Positions 1-8,751 of a stretch of DNA of 64,000 nt are shown here, in pieces (position 1 is the stretch's first letter; every line of letters starts with the position of its first letter). Below the pieces are notes generated by a model, which was not told the origin of the DNA, ran no database searches, and saw only the letters and a program-made list of their open reading frames with translations. The stretch covers positions 5,446 through 69,445 of the forward strand of contig NZ_JAFLEQ010000016.1 in the NCBI RefSeq assembly GCF_017307055.1, given 5' to 3'. A program made the position numbers and the translations under genes. This DNA comes from Corynebacterium mendelii (GTDB lineage: Bacteria; Actinomycetota; Actinomycetes; Mycobacteriales; Mycobacteriaceae).

Positions 1-832
1 TCGCCGGTGCCTCATCGGGGCTGTCGGCGGCGGCGGCCACCCCGGGCACCAGCAGCACCCGGGTGCCGTCCAGGCGGGCCAGTACCCCGCGTTCGATCAG
101 CTGGCGCACCGGATGATCCGGGGCGGCATCGGGCCCCGCCCCGGAGGAGGTTCCGGTGCGCCCGGCCGCCGCCAGGGTGCGCACAATCCGGCGCTGCTGG
201 GCGGGAAGCTCGGCGATCAGCCGGTATCCGGCGGTCACCGTCGGCTCCCCGGGGCCGCCGGTACCGACCTGCATGGCTGCCGGCGGGATGGTCTGGCTGA
301 TACCGGGATGGGTGACAACCGGCCCGCTCAACGGTGCGGCCGGCTGCATCGGATGCAAGGACAGCCGCCGGGCCGCGCACAGGCCGAGTCCGGTGGTGGT
401 GTCGGTGTGCGACAGCTCGTCGGCGCCGGCGTACCAGCCGGTGGTATCCGGCCCCCACACCAGGCCCACCATGATCAGGGTGCGCAGCGCCCGCCAGAAA
501 ATACCGGGATCCGGCTGACTGGTCATGTCGCTTTCAGCGGCCGCCCGCAGCAGGCGGTCCACCACATCGGGGGCATCCACAGGATCGAATTCCCCGCCGA
601 GGGAAATCACCGATTCCAGGACGGCAAGCTCCGGGGCGGTGAGCCTGCGCACCGCTGCGGCCAGGGAGGCAAGACTCATCAGTTCAATCCCCAGGGCACG
701 CATACTGCGTGGTTGGCTGCCCTGCAGGCATTCGCAGCGGCGGATGAGAAGACACCGCAGATGGTCATCGTCGATGCCGGACAGCCACGCGGTGAACGCG
801 GGCGGGCGGTGGGGGAGGGAAGCAGAAGACAT
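1..832 (-). CDS. Helicase-associated (XPB/Ssl2 N-terminal-like) protein, N-terminal part
   Basis: This reverse-strand gene starts with ATG at 832 and is still open at base 1, so only the first 277 residues are present. The N-terminus (FTAWLSGIDDDHLRCLLIRR) followed by alternating helical segments resembles actinobacterial proteins with the XPB/Ssl2 helicase-associated N-terminal domain. These are usually 700-800 residues long and lie beside an XPB-type DNA repair helicase. No Walker motif is expected in this part and none is seen. From memory, such a gene precedes rpf and cspB in Corynebacterium, which supports the call. The function is inferred from family and context; a role with the XPB helicase in DNA repair is likely but unproven. 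Confidence 0.7.
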   Translation of the reverse strand, partial: MSSASLPHRPPAFTAWLSGIDDDHLRCLLIRRCECLQGSQPRSMRALGIELMSLASLAAAVRRLTAPELAVLESVISLGGEFDPVDAPDVVDRLLRAAAESDMTSQPDPGIFWRALRTLIMVGLVWGPDTTGWYAGADELSHTDTTTGLGLCAARRLSLHPMQPAAPLSGPVVTHPGISQTIPPAAMQVGTGGPGEPTVTAGYRLIAELPAQQRRIVRTLAAAGRTGTSSGAGPDAAPDHPVRQLIERGVLARLDGTRVLLVPGVAAAADSPDEAPA

Positions 833-898
833 GATGCCCGCAATTTTAGTTCCCCAACAAGGTGACTTTTGCCCCGCCCGTTTGAGACAATATCGACT

Positions 899-1108
899 AT
901 GGCGAAAAAAGTTGAGAAAAAGCACTTCGTTGACCCGGGTTGGCCGGCCCATATTCCCGGCGACGGGCACTATGTCACCGAGCTGGTCAACAAGCTCTCC
1001 GGGGCGTCCTCGCCGTTCGGCGACGACATGCCTTTCCCGCTGCCGGCGGAAAAAACCGGCTACGTCCACCCCTACACCAACATCAACGGTGGACCGACCG
1101 TCGGCTAG
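899..1108 (+). CDS. Conserved small protein of unknown function, 69 aa
   Basis: The protein begins MAKKVEKKHFVDPGWP and contains the stretch PAHIPGDGHYVTELVNKL. It has no membrane segment or signal peptide and is rich in Pro and Gly. The start was chosen because a GACAAT -10 element at 886-891 lies 7 nt before the ATG with no Shine-Dalgarno sequence, the leaderless arrangement seen repeatedly in this window. An in-frame start 30 nt upstream is less likely. It is divergent from the helicase-associated gene and followed by a GC-rich hairpin. I recall similar short proteins at this locus in other corynebacteria, but I cannot assign a function. Confidence 0.6.
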   Translation: MAKKVEKKHFVDPGWPAHIPGDGHYVTELVNKLSGASSPFGDDMPFPLPAEKTGYVHPYTNINGGPTVG

Positions 1109-1656
1109 ACGGCAGCTGCCCGCCCGCCCCGCCCCCGGCTTGCTCCGGGCCGCGGGGCGGGTCGGCTTTCAGGGCTGTCATGGCAGCTAGACGGGGCTGT
1201 CGGGCAGCTGAACGTGCGGCTGTGCCCGCAGCCACAACCCGCCCGCGCCCCGTCCGCGCCACCCGGGGCCGCCGGGCGCACCGCCGCCGGTGGCCGGCGC
1301 AGGCGTGCCCACCCCCACCCGGGCGGTTGCCGGCCGGGACGAAAAACACCGGCCCGGGAAGTATTTTTTCTCCGCACCATCCCGCGGCGCGCCGCCGCGG
1401 CGGCGGTGCGGCGTGCCGGAGCAGCCCGACCATGGCCGCTGGTGCGGCGGAGGGAAAGACACCAAGGGGTGGTCTACGGGGGTGAGCCGGGGCCGGGACG
1501 GCCGATAGGGTGGTCGCCGCACGGGCCGGCAGGCACCACCAATCCGGCTGTGCACAGCCGCTGCGGCAGACGCCTGCGAAAAACCCGGGGCACACCGCCG
1601 CCGGCAACAACCGTGGCCGGGGCGGTGATGCCGCGGTGCCCCTGTCCGCTACCGGG
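1109..1656. other. Intergenic region without a supported gene
   Basis: About 550 bases separate the 69-residue gene from the end of the HtaA gene. The start holds a strong hairpin (1123-1161). The rest is very GC-rich, and its open frames have the arginine/proline-rich composition of chance GC-rich reading. A TAGGGT hexamer near 1505 could be a -10 box, but no coding sequence follows it convincingly. Confidence 0.5.
1123..1161 (+). terminator. Hairpin after the 69-aa gene
   Basis: CCCGCCCCG at 1123-1131 is the exact reverse complement of CGGGGCGGG at 1153-1161, with an additional CCCGG/CCGGG inner pairing. It starts 15 nt after the stop codon. No long T tract follows, so it is a GC-rich, possibly weak, terminator. 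Confidence 0.5.
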
Positions 1657-4356
1657 TCAGGGGGCGGCGCCCCGCTCCGGTGCCGGTGGCAGAACACCCG
1701 GCAGGGTCAGAAACGCCAGAATCCCGCCGACAAGCGCCAGCAATGCCGTGAGTGCCGCAACCGCACCGGCTGCCGGTGATGATCCGGTGGTTGCCCGCTG
1801 CCCGTCGGCGGGACCCGGATCACTTTCCGGGGGCGTGGCGGGTCCGGGCGGGGCAGTCAACGTCAGCGGGATAGTCCCCAGCAAAACTTCCCCGCCACCT
1901 GCCGTCAGCCTGGTGGCGGTGACCGCCACGGTGCCGGGCAGGGACTGTGCGGCGGTGCCGGCGACCGTGACCGCACCTGTTTTTTTGTCCCAGGACACCT
2001 CCAGTCCGGGTGGGAGACCATCGAAGACGATACCGTCGAGTTCCCCGGCCCCGTCGCCGGAGATGGTGGCGATCAGTGTGTTGTCCACCGGTGTGTGCGG
2101 CGCCACGGTGATGCTGTGTTGTTTCGGTGTCACGGTGATGCGCTCGGTCAGGGGTGTGGCGACCGTGATGGTGAATTCGCCGTCGGCGGTGCGGAGGAAG
2201 GAATCGGTGACCGTCACCCGGACAGGTGACGGCGCAGCCGCCGCGGCCGGTGTGCCGGAGACCGTCACCGCCCCGTCCTTGCCCAGGTGCGCAGTCAGTC
2301 CCGCCGGCAGACCGTCGACGGAAAGCACCGCCTGCTCCGGATCGGCGACAGTGACGGTGGCTACGGGCAACCCGTCGACGGTGTCGCCCGCAGTCACGGT
2401 GAAATCATCACCGGCGGTCACTGCCGGTCCCTGGGAGGTGGTGTCACCGGAACCGATCAGCACCGGGCTGAGGGACGCGTCCGCCGCCACCGGGGCGTCG
2501 GCGGGGGACAACTCCACCACGACAAGCCCCTGCCGGTCATCGTCGTTGAGGGCGACGTCCGGCAGTATCCAGTGTGCGCCGTCGCTGATAATCCAGTGGC
2601 CGCCGTCTACCGTGCTGTCCCGCAGCGGCAGACCCGCCGGTAAAGCCTGCCGGTTGAACTCCAGGTCGAAAACCGACACCCCTCTGGAATCCCGGGCGAT
2701 GGCGGCGAGAACCGCTATCTGTCCGGTGTCCGGATTGGCCGCCACATCAAGCACATTCCGGGTGTCCTTGTCCATCAGTGCCCTGCCCACCACCGATAGT
2801 TGTCCGTCAACGTAGCGGTACGAGGTGAAGGTGCGGGACGCGTCGGTGGCGGTGGAACCGAAACTGCCGAAATTGGCCTCGCCGAACACAATAACGCTGT
2901 CGCCTGTCACCCTCACCCGGTCGAGGACGGTTTCCGACTCCGTCGGCCAGGGAGACTCGGTGACCAGCGGGGTCACCGAGGCTGTGCCGTCGGACAAATC
3001 CAGCCGCACCGGAACCCCACCGGGACGGGGATTGCGGAGCAGGAAACTACCGTCGGGCAGTGGGACGAGCGTGTTGGTGTCCAGCCCGTCGGTACCCGGC
3101 TGGAAATAGGGGGTGCTGCCGCCACTGCTGCCGCCGGCCCCGTCCACCGTGGCGGGCAGCCCGACGATGGTGTCGTTGCCGTCGGCATCCACCCGGTGGG
3201 CGATCACCCGCAGAGCACTGTCGCCGTCATCGGCGGCCTCGAGGAAAACAATCCCGCCGCCGGTGTCGGGGGAAGCAGCGACGATTGTCCCCTCCCCGTC
3301 GCCCAACCGGGCCGCAACAGTTTCCTGCCCGATGCCGTCGGCTGTCACCGGAATCGACACCAGCTGTTGTTCCTCCCCCGCCAGCATGAGGAAGCGACTG
3401 TTCTTGGCATCGAAGACAACCCCGGTCTCCCCGTCGGCCCTGACCTCTTTTCTGGCGGTGGCCTTCCCCGTTTCCCGGTCGATGACGGTGAACACGCCGA
3501 CCTTCGGGCCGACGAACCAGCCGTCGATGTAGGTGCCGTAGTTGGCCAGATGGGTGTCATCGATGAGGTACCAGCCGCCGTTGGTGAAGCTGTCACCGGA
3601 AACAGTGGTGGTCTCCACCCGCCAAGGGCTGTGCGGGGCCGACAGCGGCCCGGGCAGATAGCCGGGAACGGTAAAGTCCAGGGAATCGATGCGCTGGCCT
3701 GGCTCATACCCCATCATCGCCAAAGCCAGTGGCTCGGAGATAAACGCATCGACGCCCCGCAAGGTCACCGACCCGCCCGCATTGGTAAACGACAGCATGC
3801 CGCCGCTGAGGTCGGCGAGTTTGATGCGTTCCGGCCCCATCCAGCTGCTGGTGGCGGAATCCCAGCTCATCTCGTCGAGCAGGCGGCTCATCACCGTGCC
3901 CCACAATTCGCCCTCGCCGGTGGTCGGATTGTAGGTCAGCTCCGGATCCTTCAAAGACACGTCAAGCAGGCACTCGCCGCGTTTCTCATCGTCGTTGTTG
4001 TCGCAGTATTTGAGAAAGTTGACCGAACCGGCGTACTGGGCGTGGATCCGGTCGGCGGTGACCGGATCAGCGGAGACCAGCGGCCAGCGGAGACCGAAAC
4101 GGCCGTCTTTGACCGCCCCGTCGAAGATGTGGTCTATTCCCTGGGAATACTTCATCCAACTGCGTTTGATCGCCCACGACAACGCCGGAGTATCCTCCGG
4201 ATAGCTCTGCGGCCGACCGGCTGTCGCCGACAAGGCGAAATCTTTCTCCCAGGCGCCGGCGGGAGCCGGGACAACCCCGGCCACCAGCGTGGCGGTCATG
4301 CCTGCCGCGCACAGCATTGTCATGCGGTGGCGCAGACTGCCGGAACGTGCACCCAT
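1657..4356 (-). CDS. Large secreted HtaA-domain (haem-binding) protein with Ig-like repeats and C-terminal membrane anchor
   Basis: The start at 4356 is supported by AAGGAG 6 nt upstream, giving 899 residues. A signal peptide ends near ...APAGA (about residue 34). Residues ~45-220 form an HtaA domain, with the typical opening ALSWAIKRSWMKY and the later LADLSGGML and VTLRGVDAF segments. HtaA domains bind haem or haemoglobin on the corynebacterial surface. Residues ~225-610 are a beta-rich region with repeated strand-turn units, possibly a propeller. Residues ~640-830 contain two Ig-like/putative cadherin-type units (VDGLPAGLTA, FDGLPPGLEV). A Pro/Gly-rich stalk and a hydrophobic anchor (AAVAALTALLALVGGILAFL) end the protein. 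No hmuTUV or other haem genes are adjacent. A DtxR-like box upstream suggests iron control. The middle region is not recognised. Confidence 0.8.
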   Translation of the reverse strand: MGARSGSLRHRMTMLCAAGMTATLVAGVVPAPAGAWEKDFALSATAGRPQSYPEDTPALSWAIKRSWMKYSQGIDHIFDGAVKDGRFGLRWPLVSADPVTADRIHAQYAGSVNFLKYCDNNDDEKRGECLLDVSLKDPELTYNPTTGEGELWGTVMSRLLDEMSWDSATSSWMGPERIKLADLSGGMLSFTNAGGSVTLRGVDAFISEPLALAMMGYEPGQRIDSLDFTVPGYLPGPLSAPHSPWRVETTTVSGDSFTNGGWYLIDDTHLANYGTYIDGWFVGPKVGVFTVIDRETGKATARKEVRADGETGVVFDAKNSRFLMLAGEEQQLVSIPVTADGIGQETVAARLGDGEGTIVAASPDTGGGIVFLEAADDGDSALRVIAHRVDADGNDTIVGLPATVDGAGGSSGGSTPYFQPGTDGLDTNTLVPLPDGSFLLRNPRPGGVPVRLDLSDGTASVTPLVTESPWPTESETVLDRVRVTGDSVIVFGEANFGSFGSTATDASRTFTSYRYVDGQLSVVGRALMDKDTRNVLDVAANPDTGQIAVLAAIARDSRGVSVFDLEFNRQALPAGLPLRDSTVDGGHWIISDGAHWILPDVALNDDDRQGLVVVELSPADAPVAADASLSPVLIGSGDTTSQGPAVTAGDDFTVTAGDTVDGLPVATVTVADPEQAVLSVDGLPAGLTAHLGKDGAVTVSGTPAAAAAPSPVRVTVTDSFLRTADGEFTITVATPLTERITVTPKQHSITVAPHTPVDNTLIATISGDGAGELDGIVFDGLPPGLEVSWDKKTGAVTVAGTAAQSLPGTVAVTATRLTAGGGEVLLGTIPLTLTAPPGPATPPESDPGPADGQRATTGSSPAAGAVAALTALLALVGGILAFLTLPGVLPPAPERGAAP

Positions 4357-4516
4357 TTTTTCTCCTTCCCCAAAAAGCAACGGTTGAAACAGCAACGGGC
4401 GTTGCACCATGGGCGCAAACCCGCCGGGGCCGGTCACCCGGGTGCGGCAGCGCTATCAGGGAAACAGGTGCAAACGCCCCCGCGCCGCACGAACCCGACC
4501 CGCCCCGCATCGATAA

Positions 4517-4535
4517 TTAACCAAGCCTTACCTAA
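4517..4535 (-). promoter_or_regulatory. DtxR-like iron-dependent operator upstream of the HtaA gene
   Basis: Read on the reverse strand the 19 bases are TTAGGTAAGGCTTGGTTAA. They match 14 of 19 positions of the known DtxR consensus TTAGGTTAGGCTAACCTAA, with an almost perfect left half. The site lies 160 nt upstream of the start codon of a haem-binding protein, a class of gene known to be DtxR-controlled in corynebacteria. Binding is inferred. Confidence 0.55.
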
Positions 4536-4810
4536 AAGGCAATAGTGTTGACGCGACCGGACGAAGACCACGGGAAACGGTACGGCAGCAGGTGGCGAAT
4601 GGCCCCCCCAAAAAGGGTTGGGCTAGGTGGCATGTGTGGTGGCGGTTCTTCGCCGTCGGGACTGAATCTGCCCACTGGTGGGGTCAATGTGACTGAAAAA
4701 ACCTGTGCGGTGCCCCGTTTATCCTGTCTGGATGGCGGGGAAACCGGTTTTGGAAGATGTGCACCTGTCGCCCGGTCTGCCGGTGGTGTGGGGGCAGGCG
4801 GACAATACGC

Positions 4811-4852
4811 AAAAACGGCCCCGGCCGGACCGTGTGTGGTCGACCGGGGCCG
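4811..4852 (-). terminator. Intrinsic terminator of rpf
   Basis: CGGCCCCGG (4816-4824) pairs perfectly with CCGGGGCCG (4844-4852). On the reverse strand the hairpin is followed directly by TTTTT (4815-4811). It lies about 65 nt past the rpf stop codon. Confidence 0.85.
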
Positions 4853-4916
4853 CAAAAGGCCTGCGGCGGAAAAAGCGTGTCCCGACGCGTTTTTCCGCAG
4901 AAAGTGGGGCGTGGCT

Positions 4917-5618
<702 letters not shown>

Positions 5619-5884
5619 CTATCGGGTCTGCCGGTTGTCGGTCGTTGTATCGTGCTTTTTTATTGTGTGAAAGTCATTGATGACGGTATCCGGTCGCTGG
5701 GACCCCGGCACGTGGGGTGCCGGCCGACCCGTGAAGACTACCGCATGCCCCACCCTGCCGGGCATGCCGCCCACCGGGGCCGCGGTGGTGCGGGGCCGGC
5801 ATGTTGGCTCCGTTGCTGCTGATCAGCCCGGTGGATTCCGGGCGGGGCAGGGTGGGGGAGGCCTGACACACAACATAGCGGTTT

Positions 5885-5920
5885 GTAACGAAACTGTCAC
5901 GCTCATTTCACAAACTGGTT
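5885..5920 (+). promoter_or_regulatory. GTAACG-N5-GTCACG direct repeat plus CACAAACTGGTT element upstream of rpf
   Basis: GTAACG at 5885-5890 and GTCACG at 5896-5901 repeat with an 11-bp period, which resembles the direct-repeat architecture reported for the actinobacterial response regulator MtrA. Fifteen bases on is CACAAACTGGTT (5909-5920), which occurs again, inverted, upstream of the M23 peptidase gene (61831-61842). Control by MtrA is a hypothesis. Confidence 0.4.
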
Positions 5921-6058
5921 GCATATCCCTTGTTGTGGGGGTGAATGTGCAGGTCAGTGCTATCAAGGTGCCGGGTATGATCTATGCCACACATGGGTGA
6001 GGGGGGATGTGCGGGGCCGTGGACACCATCGTTTTTAAGTCATCAGCTTCCGGGGCTG

Positions 6059-6064
6059 TATAAT
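6059..6064 (+). promoter_or_regulatory. Consensus -10 box for cspB
   Basis: A perfect TATAAT preceded by TG lies 217 nt upstream of the cspB start codon. It is the best -10 match in the area and predicts a 5' leader of about 210 nt. Confidence 0.6.
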
Positions 6065-6154
6065 TAATCGATCTGCATGGCGCCACCGGGCGCCGTGCTC
6101 TTTGTGAGCAATGAACACCAATGACGCTGTGCCGCCACCATACGGCAGGCGTTA

Positions 6155-6236
6155 CCCCGGCGCCGCCGGGGATGGTGCGGCGCGCCGAGGGGCCCCGGTC
6201 GGCAAGGCGGGGTTTTTCCCGGGCGCCGCACCATCC
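6155..6236 (+). promoter_or_regulatory. Structured cspB mRNA leader with nested terminator-like hairpin
   Basis: A small hairpin CCCCGGC/GCCGGGG (6155-6171) is followed by a 14-bp perfect stem, GGATGGTGCGGCGC (6170-6183) with GCGCCGCACCATCC (6223-6236). Inside its loop, CCCCG (6193-6197) pairs with CGGGG (6208-6212), followed by TTTTT (6213-6217), the form of an intrinsic terminator. A small stem TGCTC/GAGCA lies further upstream, around 6100-6115. The arrangement suggests a temperature-dependent or autoregulated leader. This is inference from pairing by eye. Confidence 0.5.
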
Positions 6237-6280
6237 ACCGGTTTCGTGCCCGGCCGATGATGGAAGAGGTGCATGACCAC

Positions 6281-6670
6281 ATGCCCACCGGCAAGGTGAA
6301 GTGGTACGACGCGGAGAAAGGCTTCGGGTTTGTCTCCAACCCGGACGACGAGGACTGCTACGTCGGCAAGGACGTGTTGCCCGAAGGCGTCACCGAACTG
6401 CACCGCGGCCAGAAAATCGAGTTCGATTTCGTGGCCGGGCGGCGCGGACCGCAGGCGCTGCGGGTCACCCTGGTTGATCAGCCGCGGCTGAGCAGGAAAG
6501 CCCTCCACAAGTACACCCCCGAACAACTGCACGGCATGATCGGTGACGTGATCACCATCATGGAAAACAAAATCCAGCCGGACCTGCGTTCCGGCCGCTG
6601 GCCCGACCGCAAGCACAGCCAGAAAATCGCCGAGATCCTCAAAGCCGTCGCCGACGAGCTCGAGGTCTGA
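6281..6670 (+). CDS. cspB: Cold-shock-domain protein CspB
   Basis: The start MPTGKVKWYDAEKGFGFVSN is typical of the family, so the ATG at 6281 is preferred over one 24 nt upstream. Residues 1-65 form the cold-shock domain, with RNP1-like KGFGFVSN. The aromatic and basic surface is known in the family to bind single-stranded RNA or DNA. Residues ~75-129 are an extra helical domain (HKYTPEQLHGMI, QKIAEILKAV) found in the longer, ~127-residue corynebacterial CspB and not in the 67-residue CspA type. The protein probably acts as an RNA chaperone. A long structured leader and a very strong terminator make this a self-contained unit. Confidence 0.9.
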   Translation: MPTGKVKWYDAEKGFGFVSNPDDEDCYVGKDVLPEGVTELHRGQKIEFDFVAGRRGPQALRVTLVDQPRLSRKALHKYTPEQLHGMIGDVITIMENKIQPDLRSGRWPDRKHSQKIAEILKAVADELEV

Positions 6671-6724
6671 TCCGCGGCGCCGGTTGACCCCGGTGCGGAA
6701 GAAAAAACAGCAACCGGCCACAAA

Positions 6725-6770
6725 GCCGTCCACCCCAACGCCCGCAGGTGTTGGGGTGGACGGCTTTTTT
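6725..6770 (+). terminator. Strong intrinsic terminator of cspB
   Basis: GCCGTCCACCCCAAC (6725-6739) pairs over 15 perfect base pairs with 6750-6764 and is followed by TTTTTT. It lies about 55 nt after the cspB stop codon. Confidence 0.95.
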
Positions 6771-6867
6771 CGGGGCCGGTTGATTTTTCAGGTCCCCGAT
6801 GGGTGTGTTGTCCCATGCCCCGCTGCGTTGACCGGCGGCAGGGCTGTCTCATGGCGGGGCGGTTTCC

Positions 6868-7464
6868 CTAGGAGCCGCCGCCACTGTCCGTGGTCGGGGT
6901 TGCCGTCGGGGAGGAGGAGATGGTGCCGGTTTGCTGTTGTTCCGCATTGTCCCCGGTGTGGATCGCCCACACCACCGAGTAGGGGGCTTCCTCGCCGTTG
7001 TCGTCTTCTCCCACCAACAGGGAATGAACCTCGACAACCAGCAGTGTCGGTGCCGGTCCACCGCCTTTCTGATCCGGGGCGACCGGGACATCGACTTTTT
7101 TCGCCTGGCCGCCGCCGAAATACTGCTCGTCGTTGGCCGCCGGATTGTCATAGATGGTCAACAGACTCCAGTCGTGGTCCCACACCTCCCGCGGTACCTC
7201 GACGGTGACGGTGTCGCTTCCGGCAATGTCGACCACCGGGGCCTTACCCGCCGGGCAGTTCTCGCCGAAGCCGCACACCCAGTAGGGCGTGAGGGTGTGG
7301 CTGTCGCCCTCCCAGCTGAAGGTGACCGTCACATCGGCGGGGCTGGTTCGCCGGTTGTTCCACCAGTGCTGGAACGCCACTGAGGCTGTCACCACCACCA
7401 CGACGGCGATGAGCAGCCCGACGATCTGGGGTAAGTTTTTTCTTGTCTTTTTCCGTGCTGCCAT
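6868..7464 (-). CDS. DUF2771 family membrane-anchored protein
   Basis: The 198-residue protein has a basic N-terminus (MAARKKTRKN) and one membrane segment (residues ~12-29, QIVGLLIAVVVVVTASVAF), so it is probably exported and anchored. The rest is a beta-rich domain with two Cys (WVCGFGENCPAG) and the PYWVCG segment typical of DUF2771. A Gly/Ser/Thr-rich tail follows. It starts 17 nt after the glutaminyl cyclase stop codon, and the two are probably co-transcribed, although a TAGCAT hexamer 6 nt before the ATG could give an extra leaderless transcript. From memory the two genes are neighbours in other corynebacteria. Function unknown. Confidence 0.75.
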   Translation of the reverse strand: MAARKKTRKNLPQIVGLLIAVVVVVTASVAFQHWWNNRRTSPADVTVTFSWEGDSHTLTPYWVCGFGENCPAGKAPVVDIAGSDTVTVEVPREVWDHDWSLLTIYDNPAANDEQYFGGGQAKKVDVPVAPDQKGGGPAPTLLVVEVHSLLVGEDDNGEEAPYSVVWAIHTGDNAEQQQTGTISSSPTATPTTDSGGGS

Positions 7465-7481
7465 ACCCTGATGCTACCGGG

Positions 7482-8333
7482 CTATCCGGCGGGTACGAAC
7501 CGCACCTGGTAGATGACTCCCCACCGTTTGCCGGTGACAAGATACCGGTCGGTGTGCGGGATACGGGCAATGCCGTTGGCCACATCATCGCGGTGCCCGG
7601 TCTGCGGATCCAGGGCGGACAAATCCACCCGGTGGATGACGTGCCCGGTGGCCGGGTCAATGCCGACAAGCAACGGCTGCTGCCACACATTCGCCCAGAT
7701 CACCTCCCCGCCGCAGTCGAGTTCGTTGAGGTTGTCGACCGGCGCACCACCGTCAGTGACCGGCGGCAGCAGGCCCTTGTCGGCGAAGGTGTGCGGATCC
7801 CGCAGCCGCAGACGGTTGCTGCCGTCGGACTGGATGAGCATCCCGGTGGCGTCGTTGTAGCACAAACCCCAGCCCTCACCGGCGATGTGCTGCCGGCCGA
7901 GTTCGGCCAGGGTGTGCGCATCCCGTTTGATCACCACCCCCGATGTCCAGGTCAGCTGCCAGATGAAGGGGCCTGACACCGCTGATCCCTCCCCGAACAG
8001 GCTGTCGTCGATATCCGCGGAAACAATCTCGTCGCCGTCCAGCCAGGCGGTGTAGATGCGGCTTGCGCCACGCAGCCCGGTCGAGACCAGGATGCGGATG
8101 CGGTCCCCGTCTGCGGTGTCGGCGGGAACAACCGTCAGCCCCTGGGTGAAGCTGTCCGGATCCATCCGGTGGGTGGAGATCACCTCGGCGCGCAGATCAG
8201 TCGGGGCGGTGTCCGCCACCGGCCCGGACGAGGTGTCGGTGGTGGTGTGGTCGGGGGCATCACTGACACTGCAGCCGGCGGCCAGTGCGGCGGCTGCCGC
8301 GGCAGCGGCCAGCCGGAGGGGAAAACGGATCAT
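7482..8333 (-). CDS. Glutaminyl-peptide cyclotransferase-like lipoprotein
   Basis: Starting at the ATG at 8333 the protein has 283 residues. A lipoprotein signal is clear, with a hydrophobic Ala-rich stretch and the lipobox LAAGC. The remainder matches bacterial (plant-type) glutamine cyclotransferases, a five-bladed propeller: DPDSFTQGL near the start, IWQLTWTSG, GWGLCYND, and NELDCGGEVIWANVWQ. The family converts N-terminal glutamine to pyroglutamate on exported proteins. A longer in-frame start (8450) would hide the signal peptide and is rejected. The gene is divergent from the purine permease and upstream of DUF2771. Confidence 0.85.
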   Translation of the reverse strand: MIRFPLRLAAAAAAAALAAGCSVSDAPDHTTTDTSSGPVADTAPTDLRAEVISTHRMDPDSFTQGLTVVPADTADGDRIRILVSTGLRGASRIYTAWLDGDEIVSADIDDSLFGEGSAVSGPFIWQLTWTSGVVIKRDAHTLAELGRQHIAGEGWGLCYNDATGMLIQSDGSNRLRLRDPHTFADKGLLPPVTDGGAPVDNLNELDCGGEVIWANVWQQPLLVGIDPATGHVIHRVDLSALDPQTGHRDDVANGIARIPHTDRYLVTGKRWGVIYQVRFVPAG

Positions 8334-8751
8334 GGGGAAACCAAAAACGAAAAAACAACCAGCCGGGTGCGGGTTGCGGGAAAGGTGTGAAGGAAAAACA
8401 TAAAGATCGGCTGCCGCAGGGAAAACCGGGTGGGGCTGCGCGGCACCCACCCGCGCGGTGGGGTGGAAACACAGACGTCAACGGCGGTTTCATGCTGTTT
8501 TAAGTTCTTGCACAGCCGCCTTATGCGGGGTTTTAAGTTGCCGTGGGCAACCGACCGGTGCCATTGTATGCGGTGGGACAAACCCGTCATGCGCCGCGTG
8601 AACCATCGGCCCGACGCGCCCCAACCAACCGTGCACCGGTTGCAGGCAGCCGGCCCGGGGTGTTTTTTTCGGTGCCTGTCCACCACCGGGGTGTCCCAGC
8701 CGTTGTTTTTTCACAAACACCCACCCGCACCCGAGTCAACCGGATAGGTTC
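8334..8751. other. Divergent promoter region between glutaminyl cyclase and purine permease
   Basis: These 418 bases hold no convincing gene. The centre carries two copies of GTTTTAAGTT, reported separately. No purine-riboswitch core was recognised. A CAGGCA/TGCCTG pairing with a run of T in its loop lies at about 8643-8678. Confidence 0.45.
8497..8539 (+). repeat. Direct repeat GTTTTAAGTT, two copies 33 bp apart
   Basis: Identical ten-base copies lie at 8497-8506 and 8530-8539, a spacing of about three helical turns. A TTGCAC hexamer (8508-8513) with a TTTTAA 17 nt later suggests a promoter overlaps the second copy. The repeats could bind a regulator of the permease. Confidence 0.45.

Larger units (their letters stand above)
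4357..4916. other. Intergenic region between the HtaA gene and rpf
   Basis: This region carries the HtaA gene's upstream sequence, including a DtxR-like box, and the rpf terminator. Both flanking genes read on the reverse strand. The AT-richer stretch around 4510-4560 is the likely HtaA promoter. I see no coding sequence. Confidence 0.5.

Noticed and set aside
8400..8751. Possible purine riboswitch before the NCS2 permease
   Set aside because: No recognisable three-way-junction core; the region has direct repeats instead.
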